Both the position numbers and the translations under genes were made by a program. A stretch of DNA of 64,000 nucleotides from Channallabes apus (taxonomy: Eukaryota > Chordata > Actinopteri > Siluriformes > Clariidae), in the NCBI GenBank assembly GCA_030522415.1, contig CM060104.1, positions 17,101,729 to 17,165,728 on the forward strand, read 5' to 3'. Position 1 is the stretch's first letter. Every line of letters begins with the position of its first letter. A model generated the notes under the pieces. It worked only from the letters and a program-made list of their open reading frames with translations. It searched no databases and was not told the origin of the DNA. Positions 47,275-58,676 of the stretch are shown here, piece by piece.

Positions 47275-50200
47275 ATGGCAGCTCACAAGAGTGAGAAGCG
47301 TGGTCTCGAGCACTTAGACGAATATGAACCAAAAAGAGCGAGACAACCACGAAATATGCACGACAAAATGATAGAGACCCGACTCGTTGTTATTTTGGAA
47401 GGAGCGACGTTAGAGACTGTAAAGGTGAGCACAAAACACCAGAAGGCTGTTACCAATGCTAAGAAATGTTAGCGGTGTGATTTAGCTCACTTTTAGCTCG
47501 GGTACAGGCGTGCTTCTAATCACAGTGTGTATTAACGCCTGTTTACATATTAGTATCAGATTTTTAAAGATGTAAGATTTTCCCTGCATTAAAAAAAAAT
47601 TGTTTCCCAGTAGACTTCTATGAATGGTACCACACTTTATTAAACGACTGCTTCACTTCAATTTTCGATGATAGGTTCACAGACTGTTCTGGAAGTATTA
47701 GTTTTTGGTTCCTGGAGCGTTCCGAGAACGCTATATTATTGGCAGGATTTTTTTTCTTTACCGCAATACACTGCTTGGCCAAAAAAAGGACAAATAATAG
47801 GCTACATCAAAAACCGAAAATAATGATGGAGATTTTAAAATACTAAAATAAATTGGATTAAAAATTGTCCAACTCATTATTAAATCATCTAAAGACTGTC
47901 TTGAATCTTCAAATGAATAGAGATCACCTAAATGCTTAAAAAGTTGAAAGTAAGAGTAAGATCAAAACTTTTAGGATGTCTAAGCAACTCTGTTTCTATT
48001 AGAAAAGCATTTGTTAATGAGTCTAATCAGAAAAAGACCGTATTCCAGAGCCATGGATGCGTAAGTGTAAGAAGGGCTGTATGTAAAGCTATTCACATAG
48101 TGGCCACTGTGCAGGTGTTATGATCTGGGGTTCTTTCAGTTGGTCAAGTCTAGACTCGGCAACATTAAGTCTGCTGATGGCCTGAATGTACCGAATGACC
48201 AGGTTACAACATCAACAGACTTATTTTGATGGCACAAGCATATTCCAGAATTAAAATTGTGAAAGTGTGGTTCTTGGGGTTTGAGGAATAATTTTCACAT
48301 GGTTTGCTACCACACTGGGTACCGCAATCAAAACTAAAGGCGGTCAATGAAATCTTGGAGGGTTTTCACCTTTTTTGGGGGGCAGGCAGTGTACATTTCA
48401 TTGGACAATATGATTTCGAGAATGGTCCTATATTTACTATCCAAATGTATTAAACATAGACATTTGCATCTAATAGAACAATAGCGTTTGCATAATAATA
48501 ATAAGTAAGAATTTTGGGAATACCATTGTGCTGGTTTTAATACCAACATCCTGACTGTTATAAAATGACCCTAAAAGGTGATTTTGTTCATTTCGTACTA
48601 TTTCAGGTTGGAAAGACGTTTGAGCTGCTGAACTGCGACCAACACAAGAACATTATAATAAAGAGTGGAAGGGACCCTGGCAATGTTCGCCCAGACATCA
48701 CTCATCAGGTAACAATAGAGCCACTCAACAATACATCAGTATTCAACAATACTGTATACTGCAGAGTAATTGAAATCGCTGTGTTGGTGTCTTTGAAAAT
48801 ACATTGTTTGCTTTTATAGAGTCTGCTTATGTTGATGGACAGCCCACTGAACAGAGCAGGACTGCTGCAGGTGTACATACACACAGAGAAGAATGCTCTA
48901 ATTGAGATAAATCCTCAGACACGAATTCCCCGCACCTTCCCTCGCTTTTGTGGACTCATGGGTAAATTACTCTTTTACAACATTAGGGGATAATTGTATT
49001 TATCTGGATACAACTGTTTTTAAATAGATAAGAATTTATCTATTTAGTTGGCACTAGAGCTACACGATTTGATTTTTAAAGTGTCAGTTATTTTGACATG
49101 TATTGCATGATTGAATCAAGATTATGCCCCCCCCCCCCCCCCCCCCCCAATCCAAACAAACATCTGATCTCATTTCTGAATGATGGCAATTCACTTGCAT
49201 TTATTTTCCTGCATTCAGATCACACTCATTGGTCACAGCATAAAACAGAACACTGTTCACCAGTCAGGACAGAGAACTGAGGAGGAGTCAACACCATATA
49301 ATTGGACAAATAATGTTAAGAGGATGTTTGCCAATATTTATTTATCAGCTCAGAATTATGAAAGAAAGCAAACTTAAATTATTGACAGACTCTCCATGAA
49401 TTCCTGACTAGGTTAAATAATTGCACAGGTCTATATTCCATTTTCGATTTTTAATCTATTAATTGTATAGCAGTAGTTTTCACTGAATTGTTCAGCATTG
49501 TTTTAAACTATTTCTGTATGTGATTTTTTTTTTAGTTAGGATTACGTAATAATGAAGTATGTTTATTGTCAGAGTGATTCAAACCGACAGCGAGTCCCTG
49601 CTTAGTGTTCTCGTATTTTTACTCTCAGTGCAGCTCCTGCATAAGCTGAGTGTGAGAGCAGCTGATGGGCCGCAGCGATTGCTGAGGATGATTAAAAACC
49701 CAGTTTCAGACCACTTACCTGCAGGATGTCCACGCTACGCCATGTCCTTCAAAGCAGGAGATTCAGTCTGTCCGAGAACCCTGGTCCCTAAGGATGGTCC
49801 TGCTGTGGTTGTTATTGGAGCATTTGCACATGGAGCGGTGGGTTTGTCAGCACTCCTGCTAGACCAGTGCTTCTCAAACCAGTATTTGAAATAAATACAC
49901 TTTGAAATATGCCGAATTGATTTAGCTCAGTGGAACTGCAGAAGCTTTGCATGAGTCATGAGCTGAACTTTGCACCGCGTTTTTGTGTGCAACAAGGATC
50001 GTTGAATTTGGTGCTTAATACTTACATTTTATTCGCTTTCTGGGGAACAAACTTTACAGTCAATGTGCCAAGAAGAAAAATATTTCTGGCTTGCATAGGG
50101 TTTAAAACTTTAGAGCTTATATTTGCCACTTTGATTTATGTTTATAGTATTTGCCTGACTCCATTATCCAAAGTAACTTACACATGTGGTGTGTGTGATT

Positions 50201-50504
50201 TTTACATATATGGTCATAAGGATTCATATAGGATTTCGTTACATATTAGCAATTTTGGCTTCATGAATCCGTGCCTAATCAATCTGAGAGATTTCTATCA
50301 ACCCAGTATTGCCTGCCTGCTGGCGATGGTTTACTGTGTCCTTTGTGTTATAAGATTAGTGACTTGTTGTTCTTTATACCTCTCTTCCAGGTAAATGTGG
50401 ATTATACAGAGAAGACGATTTCCATCAGTAACTATCCTCTGTCTGCAGCTCTCGCATGTTCCAAAGTATGCTCTGCATTTGAGGAGGTCTGGGGGGTGTT
50501 GTGA
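47275..50504 (+). CDS. emg1: EMG1/NEP1 rRNA pseudouridine N1-methyltransferase
   Basis: EMG1 methylates N1 of a pseudouridine in 18S rRNA (the step leading to m1acp3-psi) and is needed for 40S assembly in the nucleolus. Exons: 47275-47424, 48607-48708, 48820-48961, 49629-49837, 50391-50504; phases join to 717 nt, 238 aa (human 244). The N-terminus is charged and lysine/arginine-rich. The SPOUT-type fold is shown by [80 protein letters not shown] and the C-terminal [20 protein letters not shown], which forms the SAM-binding knot. The start is the first ATG in the family position (MAAHKSEKR..). The length and all core motifs look functional. Confidence 0.96.
47767..48393. mobile_element. Deleted Tc1-like element in emg1 intron 1
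   Basis: The ends are TACACTGCTTGGCCAAAAAA and, inverted from the right, TACACTGCCTGCCCCCCAAA, with TA borders. The interior has only broken fragments resembling Tc1 transposase-derived DNA (AGACTGTCTTGAATC, GGTGTTATGATCTGGGGTTC on the + strand). At 627 bp it is far shorter than a full element. Confidence 0.75.
49127..49148. repeat. 22-nt poly(C) run
   Basis: A homopolymer of 22 cytosines in the emg1 intron between the exons ending at 48961 and starting at 49629. The exact length is likely to be polymorphic or a sequencing-sensitive value. Confidence 0.95.
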
Positions 50505-50789
50505 TGAACACACAGGTGCTGGACTTTGGGTGAAACTAGGAATTCATCTGTGTGTGGACTAATGCAGACCTTTCACTTTCTGTTTAAGTGAAACTGGACA
50601 GTTTTCTATCGTGGTCACTTCAGTGGGCAGTACCGGTGTTCACTGATTACACTCCACACTTCTCTAGTCCTCTACATTTGGTGGCGATCACGCAGACTTA
50701 TTTTGTACCTTTATATTGAGCTTTCAGATATAATCTTTTCATATCATTGACAATTCCATGTTAACAAAATCTGAAATATTGTCTGAGTC

Positions 50790-50795
50790 AATAAA
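50790..50795 (+). terminator. emg1: emg1 polyadenylation signal
   Basis: AATAAA about 285 bp after the emg1 stop. Confidence 0.6.
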
Positions 50796-50829
50796 ACTTA
50801 AGTTTAATTATTTCTAAAATGCCAGTTGT

Positions 50830-52010
50830 TGGTTGTTCTGTGTAAAAAAGGCTAAATGTGTAAACATAAGGAACATATTGTATGGTCAGCGATAAGAACT
50901 TTGTAGCCAGAGGGACTAAGTTTTTAATTAATGTACAAATGTGTGAATTAGTGATGTTTTTCTGATATTAAATATACAATAGCTCACAACCAACCATGCC
51001 TGATTTATTTTAATTTTTTTGTGTACAGTTGTCCTGATGCAGTAGTTTTGTTTTGGACACTGGACCGACATAAACACAACTAACGTACTGAAGGCAATTT
51101 AATCAGCAACTTTGACAGACCTTGTTGTGTAGTTGTAGTCCAAATGGAGTTGTATGCCACTGTCTCCTATTATGCAGCTTTAATCAAATACTCCAGAAAT
51201 ATTTACATTGCTGCTTGTGGTGAGATTTTTTTTTTTAGTTAATTAATTTATTTCTTTTGGCATCTTTCCTTGTTTTTCTCTGATTCTCTGCAGTGTGTGA
51301 CTGAGCTGTTGGCTTATCTTCCCTAACAGACTTTTGGATGTCTTGCAGTTCTAGTAACTTTTGGCAGCTCTTGCCCTACTTTACCATCTCCTTCTGTGTG
51401 AGTTGTTTTTTTTTCTGTCTTCTCTCCTTTTCTCTCTTCCTTTTTGCTCTTGCCTTTGTATTCCTTTCCTTTTCCAGCTTCCTGAACATGAAATATAATA
51501 TGTAGAGCGAGCTAAACTGACAGCTTCATGCACTAATGCGCAATTCTGAATTCAGACTGTCTGTTATATTTACTTTCATATTACTCTTGAAGAATCCCAA
51601 GTCACCAGGCTTCTCGTTGTGTACTTCACTCGTGTACTGACATTATGCTTGATCACATGGTATTCTCAAGCCTGCAGGGCCTGCAGTGTCAGTGTGGTCA
51701 ATTCATTTGTGAGTGCACTGTGACATCAGTCAGGATGAGCTGGGTTATATAAAGGGTCTTGGTTTTCTTTTGGGAATTTGGGCCTGTGCAGTACAATACT
51801 GTACAGTAATGCAGTATGTTACTTTATCAAGTAATGCACACACTTCCAGACTAAAAAAAATGTTTTTATTAAATCACCATTATCTTTAATGATGGCACAC
51901 AATGTGGTGGCGTGTTCATGGGTGAATATCTTTCCTCATGCTGCCCTGGACTATGCAGGTGCCACCAGGGAAAACTTTCTCCATTAATGTGATACCCTGA
52001 TTATGAAGTA
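50830..52010. other. Intergenic DNA, nothing recognised
   Basis: T-rich and otherwise ordinary. No exon, terminus or RNA gene was identified. The stretch 51850-52010 may be an older repeat, but I cannot name it. Confidence 0.4.
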
Positions 52011-52012
52011 CA

Positions 52013-53556
52013 TCTACACCGTGTTCCAAATTATTATGCAGATTGGATGTAAGTTTGTATTCTTCTTTCATCATTAACGTTTGGTTGTTTAAACAAATGT
52101 TTCGTTTAAACTCATGGATGGTATTGTGTCTCAGGGCTCTTTGGATCACTGAAATGAATCTCAGACACATGTGATAATTAGTTTGCCAGATAAGCCCAAT
52201 TAAAGGAAAAGTACTGAAGAAGGTTGTTCCACATTAAGCAGGCAACAGGTTTCAAGCAATATGGGAAAGAAAAAGGATCTCTGCTGCCGAAAAAGCGTCA
52301 AATATTGCAATGCCTTGGACAAGGTATGAAAACATTAGATATTTCATGAAAACTCATGTGATCATCGTACTGTGAAGACATTCGTGGCTGATTCAGAGCA
52401 CAGACAGGTTCGTGCAGATAAAGGCAGAATGAAGAAGGTTTCTGCAAGACAAATTCATCGGATTAAGAGAGCAGCTGCTGAAATGCCATTACAAAACAGC
52501 AAACAGGTATTTGAAGCTGCTGGTGTCTCTGGAGTCCCGCGAACCTCAAGGTGTAGGATCCTTTGTGCATAAACCTACTATTCGGCCCCTAACCAATGCT
52601 CACAAGCAGAAATGGTTGCAGTGGGCCCAGGCATACATGAAGACAAGTTTTTAAACAGTCTTGTTTACTGATGAGTGTCGTGCAACCCTGGATGGTCCAG
52701 ATGAATGGAGTAGTGGATGGTTGGTGGGTGGCCACCATGTCCCAACAAGGCTGCGACGTCAACAAGGAGGTGTCGGAGTCATGTTTTGGGCCAGAATCAT
52801 GAGGAGAGCGCTGGTAGGCCGCTGTAGGGTCCCTGAGTGTGAAAATGACCTCTGCAAAGTATATTGACTGACCAGTTTCTTCAATGGTACAAAAAGAAGA
52901 ACCGTGGCTTCCTTAGCAAAATCATCTTCATGCACGACAATGCACCATCTCATGCTGCAAAGAATACCTCGGTGTCATTGGCTGCTATGGGCATAAAAGA
53001 TGAGAAACTCATGGTGTGGCCACCATCCTCCCCTGACCTCAATCCCATTGAGAACCTTTGGAGAATTCTCAAAAGATCTATGAGGGTGGGAGGCAGTTTG
53101 ATTCAAAACAGCAGCTCTGGGAGGCTATTCTGACATCCCGCAAAGAAATTCAAGTAGAAACTGTCAAAAAATGTTTAATGGATGCAAGAATTGTGAAGAT
53201 GATATGAAAGAAAGGGTCCTATGTTAAGATGTAACATGCCCTGTTAGGATGTTTTTGATTGAAATAGTTTTTGATTTCGTGTGAGTGTGTATGTGTGTGC
53301 GCCCTGCGATGGATTGGCACCCTGTCCAGGTTGTACCCCGCCTAGTGCCCGAAGTCCCCTGGGATAGGCTCCAGGTCCCCCGCGACCCTGAACACAGGAT
53401 TAAGCGGTATAGAAAATGAATGAATGAATGAATAGTTTTTGATTTCAGTAAATATGACGACCTAATGCTGCAAATTCAACAAAACCCTATTTTCAGTTCT
53501 TTACAACCTATAAAATGTTTTAACTCTGTTGTGCATAATAATTTGGAACAGTGCGT
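52013..53556 (+). mobile_element. DD37E (TRT-like) Tc1/mariner relic
   Basis: The ends match as inverted repeats (left GTGTTCCAAATTATTATGCA; right, inverted, ACTGTTCCAAATTATTATGC). Broken + strand frames encode QIHRIKRAAAEMPLQNSKQV, then FTDECRATLDGPDEW (first Asp), then IIFMHDNAPSHAAKN and SSPDLNPIENLWRILKR. Between the D of HDNAPSH and the E of NPIE I count 37 residues, the spacing that defines the TRT family. Frameshifts and stops make it inactive. A truncated SINE is inserted at 53279. A further related motif (TGCGTAATAATTTGGAT) lies at 53704-53720. Confidence 0.82.
53279..53430 (+). mobile_element. 5'-truncated SINE, copy 3, with 16-bp TSD
   Basis: Only the 3' half of the family is present (CCTGCGATGGATTGGCACCC to the GAATGAATG tail). 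A 16-bp duplication AATAGTTTTTGATTTC flanks it at 53263-53278 and 53431-53446. The truncation with TSD fits incomplete reverse transcription primed at the target. It is nested in the DD37E relic. Confidence 0.93.
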
Positions 53557-53724
53557 TTTCAGTTTTTTATTTTTTAAATAAATATTATCATTAGGAGGTT
53601 TGTTCAATAAAATTCAAATTACACCCTAATAGTTGATGACTTGAAAATTATACTGACTGTCATTTGCATTGACTAATTATGAAAATCAGAGAAAGATATC
53701 ATTTGCGTAATAATTTGGATTTTT

Positions 53725-54163
53725 TCCCCCGATTTTCTCCCTAATTTTAGTCGTGTACAATTCCTTCCCGTCGCTAGGGGGCTCCCACATTAAGGCTACT
53801 ACTACCACTCAGCCGAGAGGGCCGAAGACTATCACGTGTTTCCTCTGAACCATGTGACGCCAGCCGACCGCATCTTTTTTGAACTTCTCGCTCACACACC
53901 GTTAGGGGCGGCGTAACACACTCGGAGGACAACGCTGTCCACTCCCTCTGTGTGCGCGAACTCACAGATGCCCCTGATTGGCTGTAGAGCCGTGATTAAT
54001 GTGTGAGCACTAAGTACCTCTCATCCCTCCCCTCTGAAAGAGCTTGACCAATCAGTTATCTCTAGACCTCCGGCTGTAAGAGGTTACAGCATCACCCGGC
54101 ACCCGAACCAGCGATCTCCGGATAACAGGGTGAGCACTTTACCACTGCACCACTTGGAGGCGC
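53725..54163 (-). mobile_element. tRNA-derived SINE of another family
   Basis: On the - strand the head reads GGCGCCTCCAAGTGGTGCAG, TGGTAAAGTGCTC (box A-like), GGAGATCGCTGGTTCGGGTG (box B-like), then a long GC-rich body (GGGGCATCTGTGAGTTCGCG, CACGTGATAGTCTTCGG) and a CGGGGGAAAAAA end. It separates the DD37E relic from the Tc1 relic. No target duplication is evident. Confidence 0.75.
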
Positions 54164-55155
54164 CACGTTTCATCTTCAATGCCCTTGCTGATGGAAGGAG
54201 TTTTTCACTCAATATCTCACTATAAATGGTACCATTCATTATTTCTTTTACACGGATCAGTCGCCCTGGTCTCTTTGCAGAAAAATAGCCTCAAAGCATG
54301 ATGTCTCCACCCCCATGCTTCAGAGCAGGTATGGTGTTCTTTGGATGCAACGTTCTTTCTCCTCCAAACACAACCCAATTTAGTTTTTACCAAAAAGTTC
54401 TATTTTGGTTTCATCTGACCATATGACGTTCTCCCAATCCTCTTCTGGATCATCCAAATGCTCTCTAGCAAACTTCAGATAGGCCTGGACATGTACTGGC
54501 ATAAACAGGGGGACACGTCTGGCACTGCAGGATTTGAGTCCCTGGCGGTGCAGTGTGTTACTGATAGTAGCCTTTGTTACTTTGGTCCCAGCTCTCTGCA
54601 GGTCATTCACTAGGTCCCCCTGCGTGGTTCTTTTTTTTGCTCACAGTTCTTGTGATCATTTTGACCCCATGAGGTGAGATCTTGCGTGGACCCCCAGATC
54701 GAGGGAGATTATCAGTGGTCTTGTATGTCTTCCATTTGCTAATATTTGCTCCCAGAGTTGATTTCTTCACACCAAGCTGCTTACCTATTGCAGATTCAGT
54801 CTTCCCAGCCTGGTGCAGGTCTACAATTTAGTTTTTGGTGTCCTTTGACAGCTCTTTGGTCTTGGCCATAGTGGAGTTTGGAGTGGTGACTGTTTGAGGT
54901 TGTGTACAGGTGTCTTTAATAATGATACGTTCAAAAAGATGCTATTAATACAGGTAGCGAGTGGAGAACAGAGGAGCCTCTTAAAGAAGTTACAGGTCTG
55001 TGAGAGACAGAAATCTTGCTTCTTTGTAAGTGACCAAGTAATTTTTTACAGAGTAATTTACCAATTAATTTATTAAAAATCCAACAATGTGATTTTCTGG
55101 ATTTTTTAAATTTTGTCTCTCATAGTTGAGGTATACTTATGATGAAAATTACAAG
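54164..55155 (-). mobile_element. Tc1-like relic, segment left of hAT insertion
   Basis: The - strand encodes a recognisable fish Tc1 transposase: a start region near 54869 (ATGGCCAAGACCAAAGAGC..), [40 protein letters not shown] and VIWSDETKIELFGKN with the first catalytic Asp. The frame is broken by shifts, and the part with the second Asp and the Glu is missing, cut off at the SINE junction at 54163. The inverted-repeat arm (GTTGAGGTATACTTATGATG) begins at about 54960 and is interrupted by a hAT element at 55156. Confidence 0.88.
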
Positions 55156-56767
55156 CAGTGGCTGGCATGTGGGGGGCGGCACACGAACCTGGAGTAAAAA
55201 ATAATAATCTGTGCCGCTAAGCGGTTTTCTATTATCTGTGATACCTGCGCCCGCGCCGCCCCTGAATGAGCCGCACAGAAGCTGAGCGAGCCAAGTATCC
55301 TTGTCTGGGGCGGGGGGGTTAAGCGGAGAGGAGAGGGGATGACAGGGGGGGGGGCGCAGAGTACAGTTCACCTCTCCCAAATGAAACGGACAAGAAGGGG
55401 GCTAAATTATGTCTATCTGACTTTCTTATAAATAACGCACATTTCATTCAAAATATTATAAACACACACCAATAATTTGCACTTCTTTTCATTTATTTAA
55501 TTGTGTGAAAGTGCAAATAAAAATAGATAATAAAAATGATGATGCTGTGGAGGTGAATTGGTTTAGTCTTGACTTCTGGTCGTGAGTGACAGCGTTGGGG
55601 GAAATCTGCTGATTGTCGAATCGTCGATTATAAAGTAAACACAGTGATGGAGAAAAAAAGGCCAAAACTGTCAGGGGCCCAATTTAGGAAAAGAAGATGA
55701 GGAGAAACGGGCAAAATAAAGGTATTCACCAATGTTCTCTCTGTATGATTAAGGTATTCGTGTCATGTTAATTAGTGGTATAACGGTAACTCTTAGGTTT
55801 GTTAGCCTTCTTGCTTATGATGCTTGCTATGCTTACCTTGCTAAAACACACACACACACAATAAAAGCCTAATATACAAACCATCAAAGAAATTCTAATG
55901 GTTTCTATTAAATACCACAAAATGTAACCACAAAATTATGCTTTACAGCAAGACTGTTGCAAGTACAGTTTTTTATTTCCATTGTTTATCATGTTAATGT
56001 TGGCTATAGCCAATATATTTACGATATATTTACAGTATACTGTAAATAGCCAGTTTAATTTACATATGTGTAGATAGTTTAAAAGACATTTTCTGTTTGC
56101 TATAACTCTGTTACGTGACAAAGCTTATAATTTGAGGCAGTAAATTAACCAAGGAGCTAATTGTTCCTCCCTTAGATTAGATTATATTAGATTAATAAAG
56201 TGTCCAATGACTGCCATCAAAAACCATGAGCCTCTTTGAGCTCATCACTTTTATGCACGATAAGGATCTATCTGAGATCTACCCCAACTTTTGGACTGCT
56301 CTCAGGATTGCACTTACATCGCCAGTGACTGTAGCTCAAGCAGAGAGGAGCTTTTCCAAACTCAGGTTAATCAAGACATACCTGAGATCAACCATGTCTC
56401 AGGAACGGCTCACTGGCCTTGCTGTCATAAGCATAAAGCATGAAATAGGGGAGCATATCTCATATGATGCCATTATTGTTGTTGACTTTGCATCTAGAAA
56501 GGCCAGAAAAGTCAGATTTTAGTTTCAGTTTGTGATTTCTGTTCTGCAGTGAAGTAAATAAGTTATTTTTCTTTAGTGTGATTTGTTCTATATTAATTCT
56601 ATATTTATATAATATTTGTTTGTACACAGTATATTTATTTAAGTTATGAGTAGTTTAATAAAACGTGTGGTGTGTACAAAATGTGATTTTATTTTATTTT
56701 TTTTGGGGGGGGGGGGGGGGGTAATGGAGTCTCGCCCAGGGAGCAATTCAGTGTAGAACCGCCACTG
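55156..56767 (+). mobile_element. hAT transposon inserted in the Tc1 arm
   Basis: The left end CAGTGGCTGGCATGTGGGG and the inverted right end CAGTGGCGGTTCTACACTG share CAGTGGC. An 8-bp duplication with one mismatch flanks the element: ATTACAAG (55148-55155) and ATTACAGG (56768-56775). Removing it restores the Tc1 terminal arm (AAAATTACAGGCCTCTCTAA). The interior keeps a coding remnant of the hAT dimerisation domain. At 1.6 kb it is deleted relative to a full hAT. Confidence 0.9.
56226..56522 (+). pseudogene. hAT transposase C-terminal dimerisation remnant
   Basis: A 98-codon frame with FWTALRIALTSPVTVAQAER, SFSKLRLIKTYLRSTMSQER and LTGLAVISIKHEI matches the C-terminal dimerisation region of hAT transposases and their ZMYM1-like relatives (consensus P-VT-A-AERSFS-L--IK--LRS-M---RL--L). 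The catalytic core upstream is lost, so only this end of the gene remains. Confidence 0.88.
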
Positions 56768-56847
56768 ATTACAGGCCTCTCTAATCTTTTTAAGTGGGAG
56801 AACTTGCACAATTGGTGGCTGACTAAATAGTTTTTTGCCCCGCTGTA
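56768..56847 (-). mobile_element. Tc1-like relic, outer end right of hAT
   Basis: It continues the arm broken at 55155: CCTCTCTAATCTTTTTAAGT, GGGAGAACTTGCACAATTGG, ending TTTTTTGCCCCGCTGTA. The last TA is the outer border. Confidence 0.85.
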
Positions 56848-57870
56848 ACATGGCTGAACACCCAGTGTAGTATACTTCGCAAGGTACTTCAGGCCGATTG
56901 GAACGCACCTACTGCCTCCAGAGGTTTTGTATAGTGGTCACTACACATGATGGGTGCATCACTTCATAGCCATCTTACCCTGACACACCTTTTTCCATTG
57001 CCCTTTGGTCCAATCTTTAAAAAAAAAAATAATAATTTTACATCACGTCCACACAGCTGTTTGGCCCCAATCCTGTAAGTTCTTATCACATATGGAAATC
57101 TCAGTAACATCACTGGGATCTCCAAATATCAGTAACAATCATGGAACAAAATACGTATTATGCAGTGCTTCACATGTCAGGATACAAGTTTGAATAAACA
57201 TCAGTGCAATACACTTATTTTATTATTCTTATTATTAACCTCTACAATTTTAACTCACCGACCAAAAAACAGCTACTCTAATAAGAGTACTAGCAAGGTG
57301 TAACTTCTAACTTCTAATAAGTCCTTAAGGACTATTGATTAAAGCTTGAACAAAAGTTGTATGCTTTAGCCTCAATTAAGCCTCCTATGAAAGAATACAC
57401 ATACAAATGAAATCTACATAGCATTGATGGGCCCCTGGGTTGATGGAAACTGGTGAGAGCTAGTGTGACGTTGCGTGGCGTCTCGAGTGTCCCTCACAGC
57501 TAGGAGTTTTAAACCATGCCAGATGCTCTGAAGGAACAAAACCTGTGAATGCTCATCCAAGCCCACGTCCTGTCCAAGACAGCATGAAAATGATGGTTTC
57601 AGAGCATAGGCATAGGAACTTGCTTCAGGGTCCAGTGTATGAGGATACAGTATCACCAGGACTCGAGTTCATGTTGTGTCCTGTGATTAGTTTCTGATCA
57701 CGCATGAACTTGTTCTGTAATAATCCTTCATTTTGGTTCTTCTCAACCTTGACATTTATTTTGCATATTATGATTATTTCAAAGGGCTTCACATAGCACA
57801 TAAAAAAAATAGAATATATATGTTTCTTTTGATGCTCAGTATACTTATTTCAAACGTAAAAGATTTTTTG
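56848..57870. other. Intergenic, small repeat fragment only
   Basis: No exon was recognised. The stretch at 57284-57330 (AGTACTAGCAAGGTGTAACT, TCTAATAAGT) resembles the outer end of the Tc1-type family also found at 63450-63515. TTTATT at about 57757-57762 would be AATAAA for gtf3c6 on the - strand. Confidence 0.4.
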
Positions 57871-57877
57871 TCCTTTA

Positions 57878-58120
57878 GGCATGGTGGTGTAGTGTTTAGC
57901 ACTGTTGTCCTGCACCTCCAGCGTTATGGGTTTGATTCCCGCATTGGGGTCTGTGTGCTTGATGGGTTTCCTCCGGGTACTCCGGTTTCCTCCCACAGTC
58001 CAAAGACATAATTAGGTTAACACAGGTTAGGTTAACTGCCGTTCCCAAATTGCCTGTAGCATTTGTGTGATCGGCTCCCTGTCTAGGATGTAGACCCTGA
58101 TTTGTTCCCAAAGTCTCCCT
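57878..58120 (+). mobile_element. tRNA-derived SINE, copy 4, diverged
   Basis: GGCATGGTGGTGTAGTGTTT, AGCACTGTTGTCCTGCACCT, a box B-like GGGTTTGATTCCC, then CTCCGGTTTCCTCCCACAGT and AATTGCCTGTAGC. Its GATGAATG tail is missing. It lies about 35 bp past the gtf3c6 stop codon, i.e. in its putative 3' UTR and antisense to it. Confidence 0.82.
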
Positions 58121-58154
58121 AACCAAAGCTCAGTTCAGCTGCAGGCGGTGTTCC

Positions 58155-58676
58155 TCACTCTGTGAGCTTGTCCCTCACCTCTCCCTCCACACTGTCCTCT
58201 TTCACACAGTCATGTTGTTTCTCCGTGTCCGACTGGTCGCTGATGTCCTCTCCAGCATTTAGTCTGCGAAGCTCTTTGGGATCCAGGGCGTAGTGACACA
58301 CCGTGTTGGGCCTGCCACACATATCCCCCTCGTTCAGGGACAGCACCTCGATGCCGCCGGAGCTCGGCTCTCCCTCCTTCCTCTCGGACAGGAAGGTCCT
58401 CTGCAGCATCAGCTTCTTCGCGGTGTGACACGTGTACCTGAGCACAGGGCTCAAGCCTGTGCGACCGTTTATCTGCTCTTCAAAGATCACGCAGGTGCCC
58501 AGTGCGTCCTCGTACTCCCCGGCGAACACGTAGCGGTCCACCTGCACCATGGGCTGCTCGGTGTTCATGCCCAGCACTTTACACACGCCGCCGCGCTCAC
58601 ACAGCACCTCCGAGTCAATCACTCCGGAGAGCTCGGCCACAACCAGCTGCTCCTCTTCCTCCCATTCATCCCCCAT
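58155..58676 (-). CDS. gtf3c6: TFIIIC subunit 6 (GTF3C6), single exon, 173 aa
   Basis: GTF3C6 (TFIIIC35) is a small subunit of the Pol III factor TFIIIC, which recognises B-box promoters of tRNA genes. The start is the ATG at 58674-58676 (MGDEWEEEEQLVV); the open frame continues 18 codons upstream, but only to a GTG. Core matches to the human protein: EEEEQLVVAELSGVIDSEVL, CKVLGMNTEQPMVQVDRYVF, AGEYEDALGTCVIFEEQING, YTCHTAKKLMLQRTFLSERK and EGEPSSGGIEVL. The acidic C-terminus is less conserved, and the protein is shorter than human (213 aa). The whole gene is one uninterrupted frame, unlike the multi-exon human gene, so intron loss or a retrocopy that replaced the parent is possible. It is head to head with nop2, about 1.0 kb between ATGs. 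Confidence 0.9.
   Translation of the reverse strand: MGDEWEEEEQLVVAELSGVIDSEVLCERGGVCKVLGMNTEQPMVQVDRYVFAGEYEDALGTCVIFEEQINGRTGLSPVLRYTCHTAKKLMLQRTFLSERKEGEPSSGGIEVLSLNEGDMCGRPNTVCHYALDPKELRRLNAGEDISDQSDTEKQHDCVKEDSVEGEVRDKLTE

Noticed and set aside
49930..50394. 154-codon frame before the last emg1 exon
   Set aside because: It runs through the emg1 intron, lacks any recognisable domain, and ends at the acceptor region.
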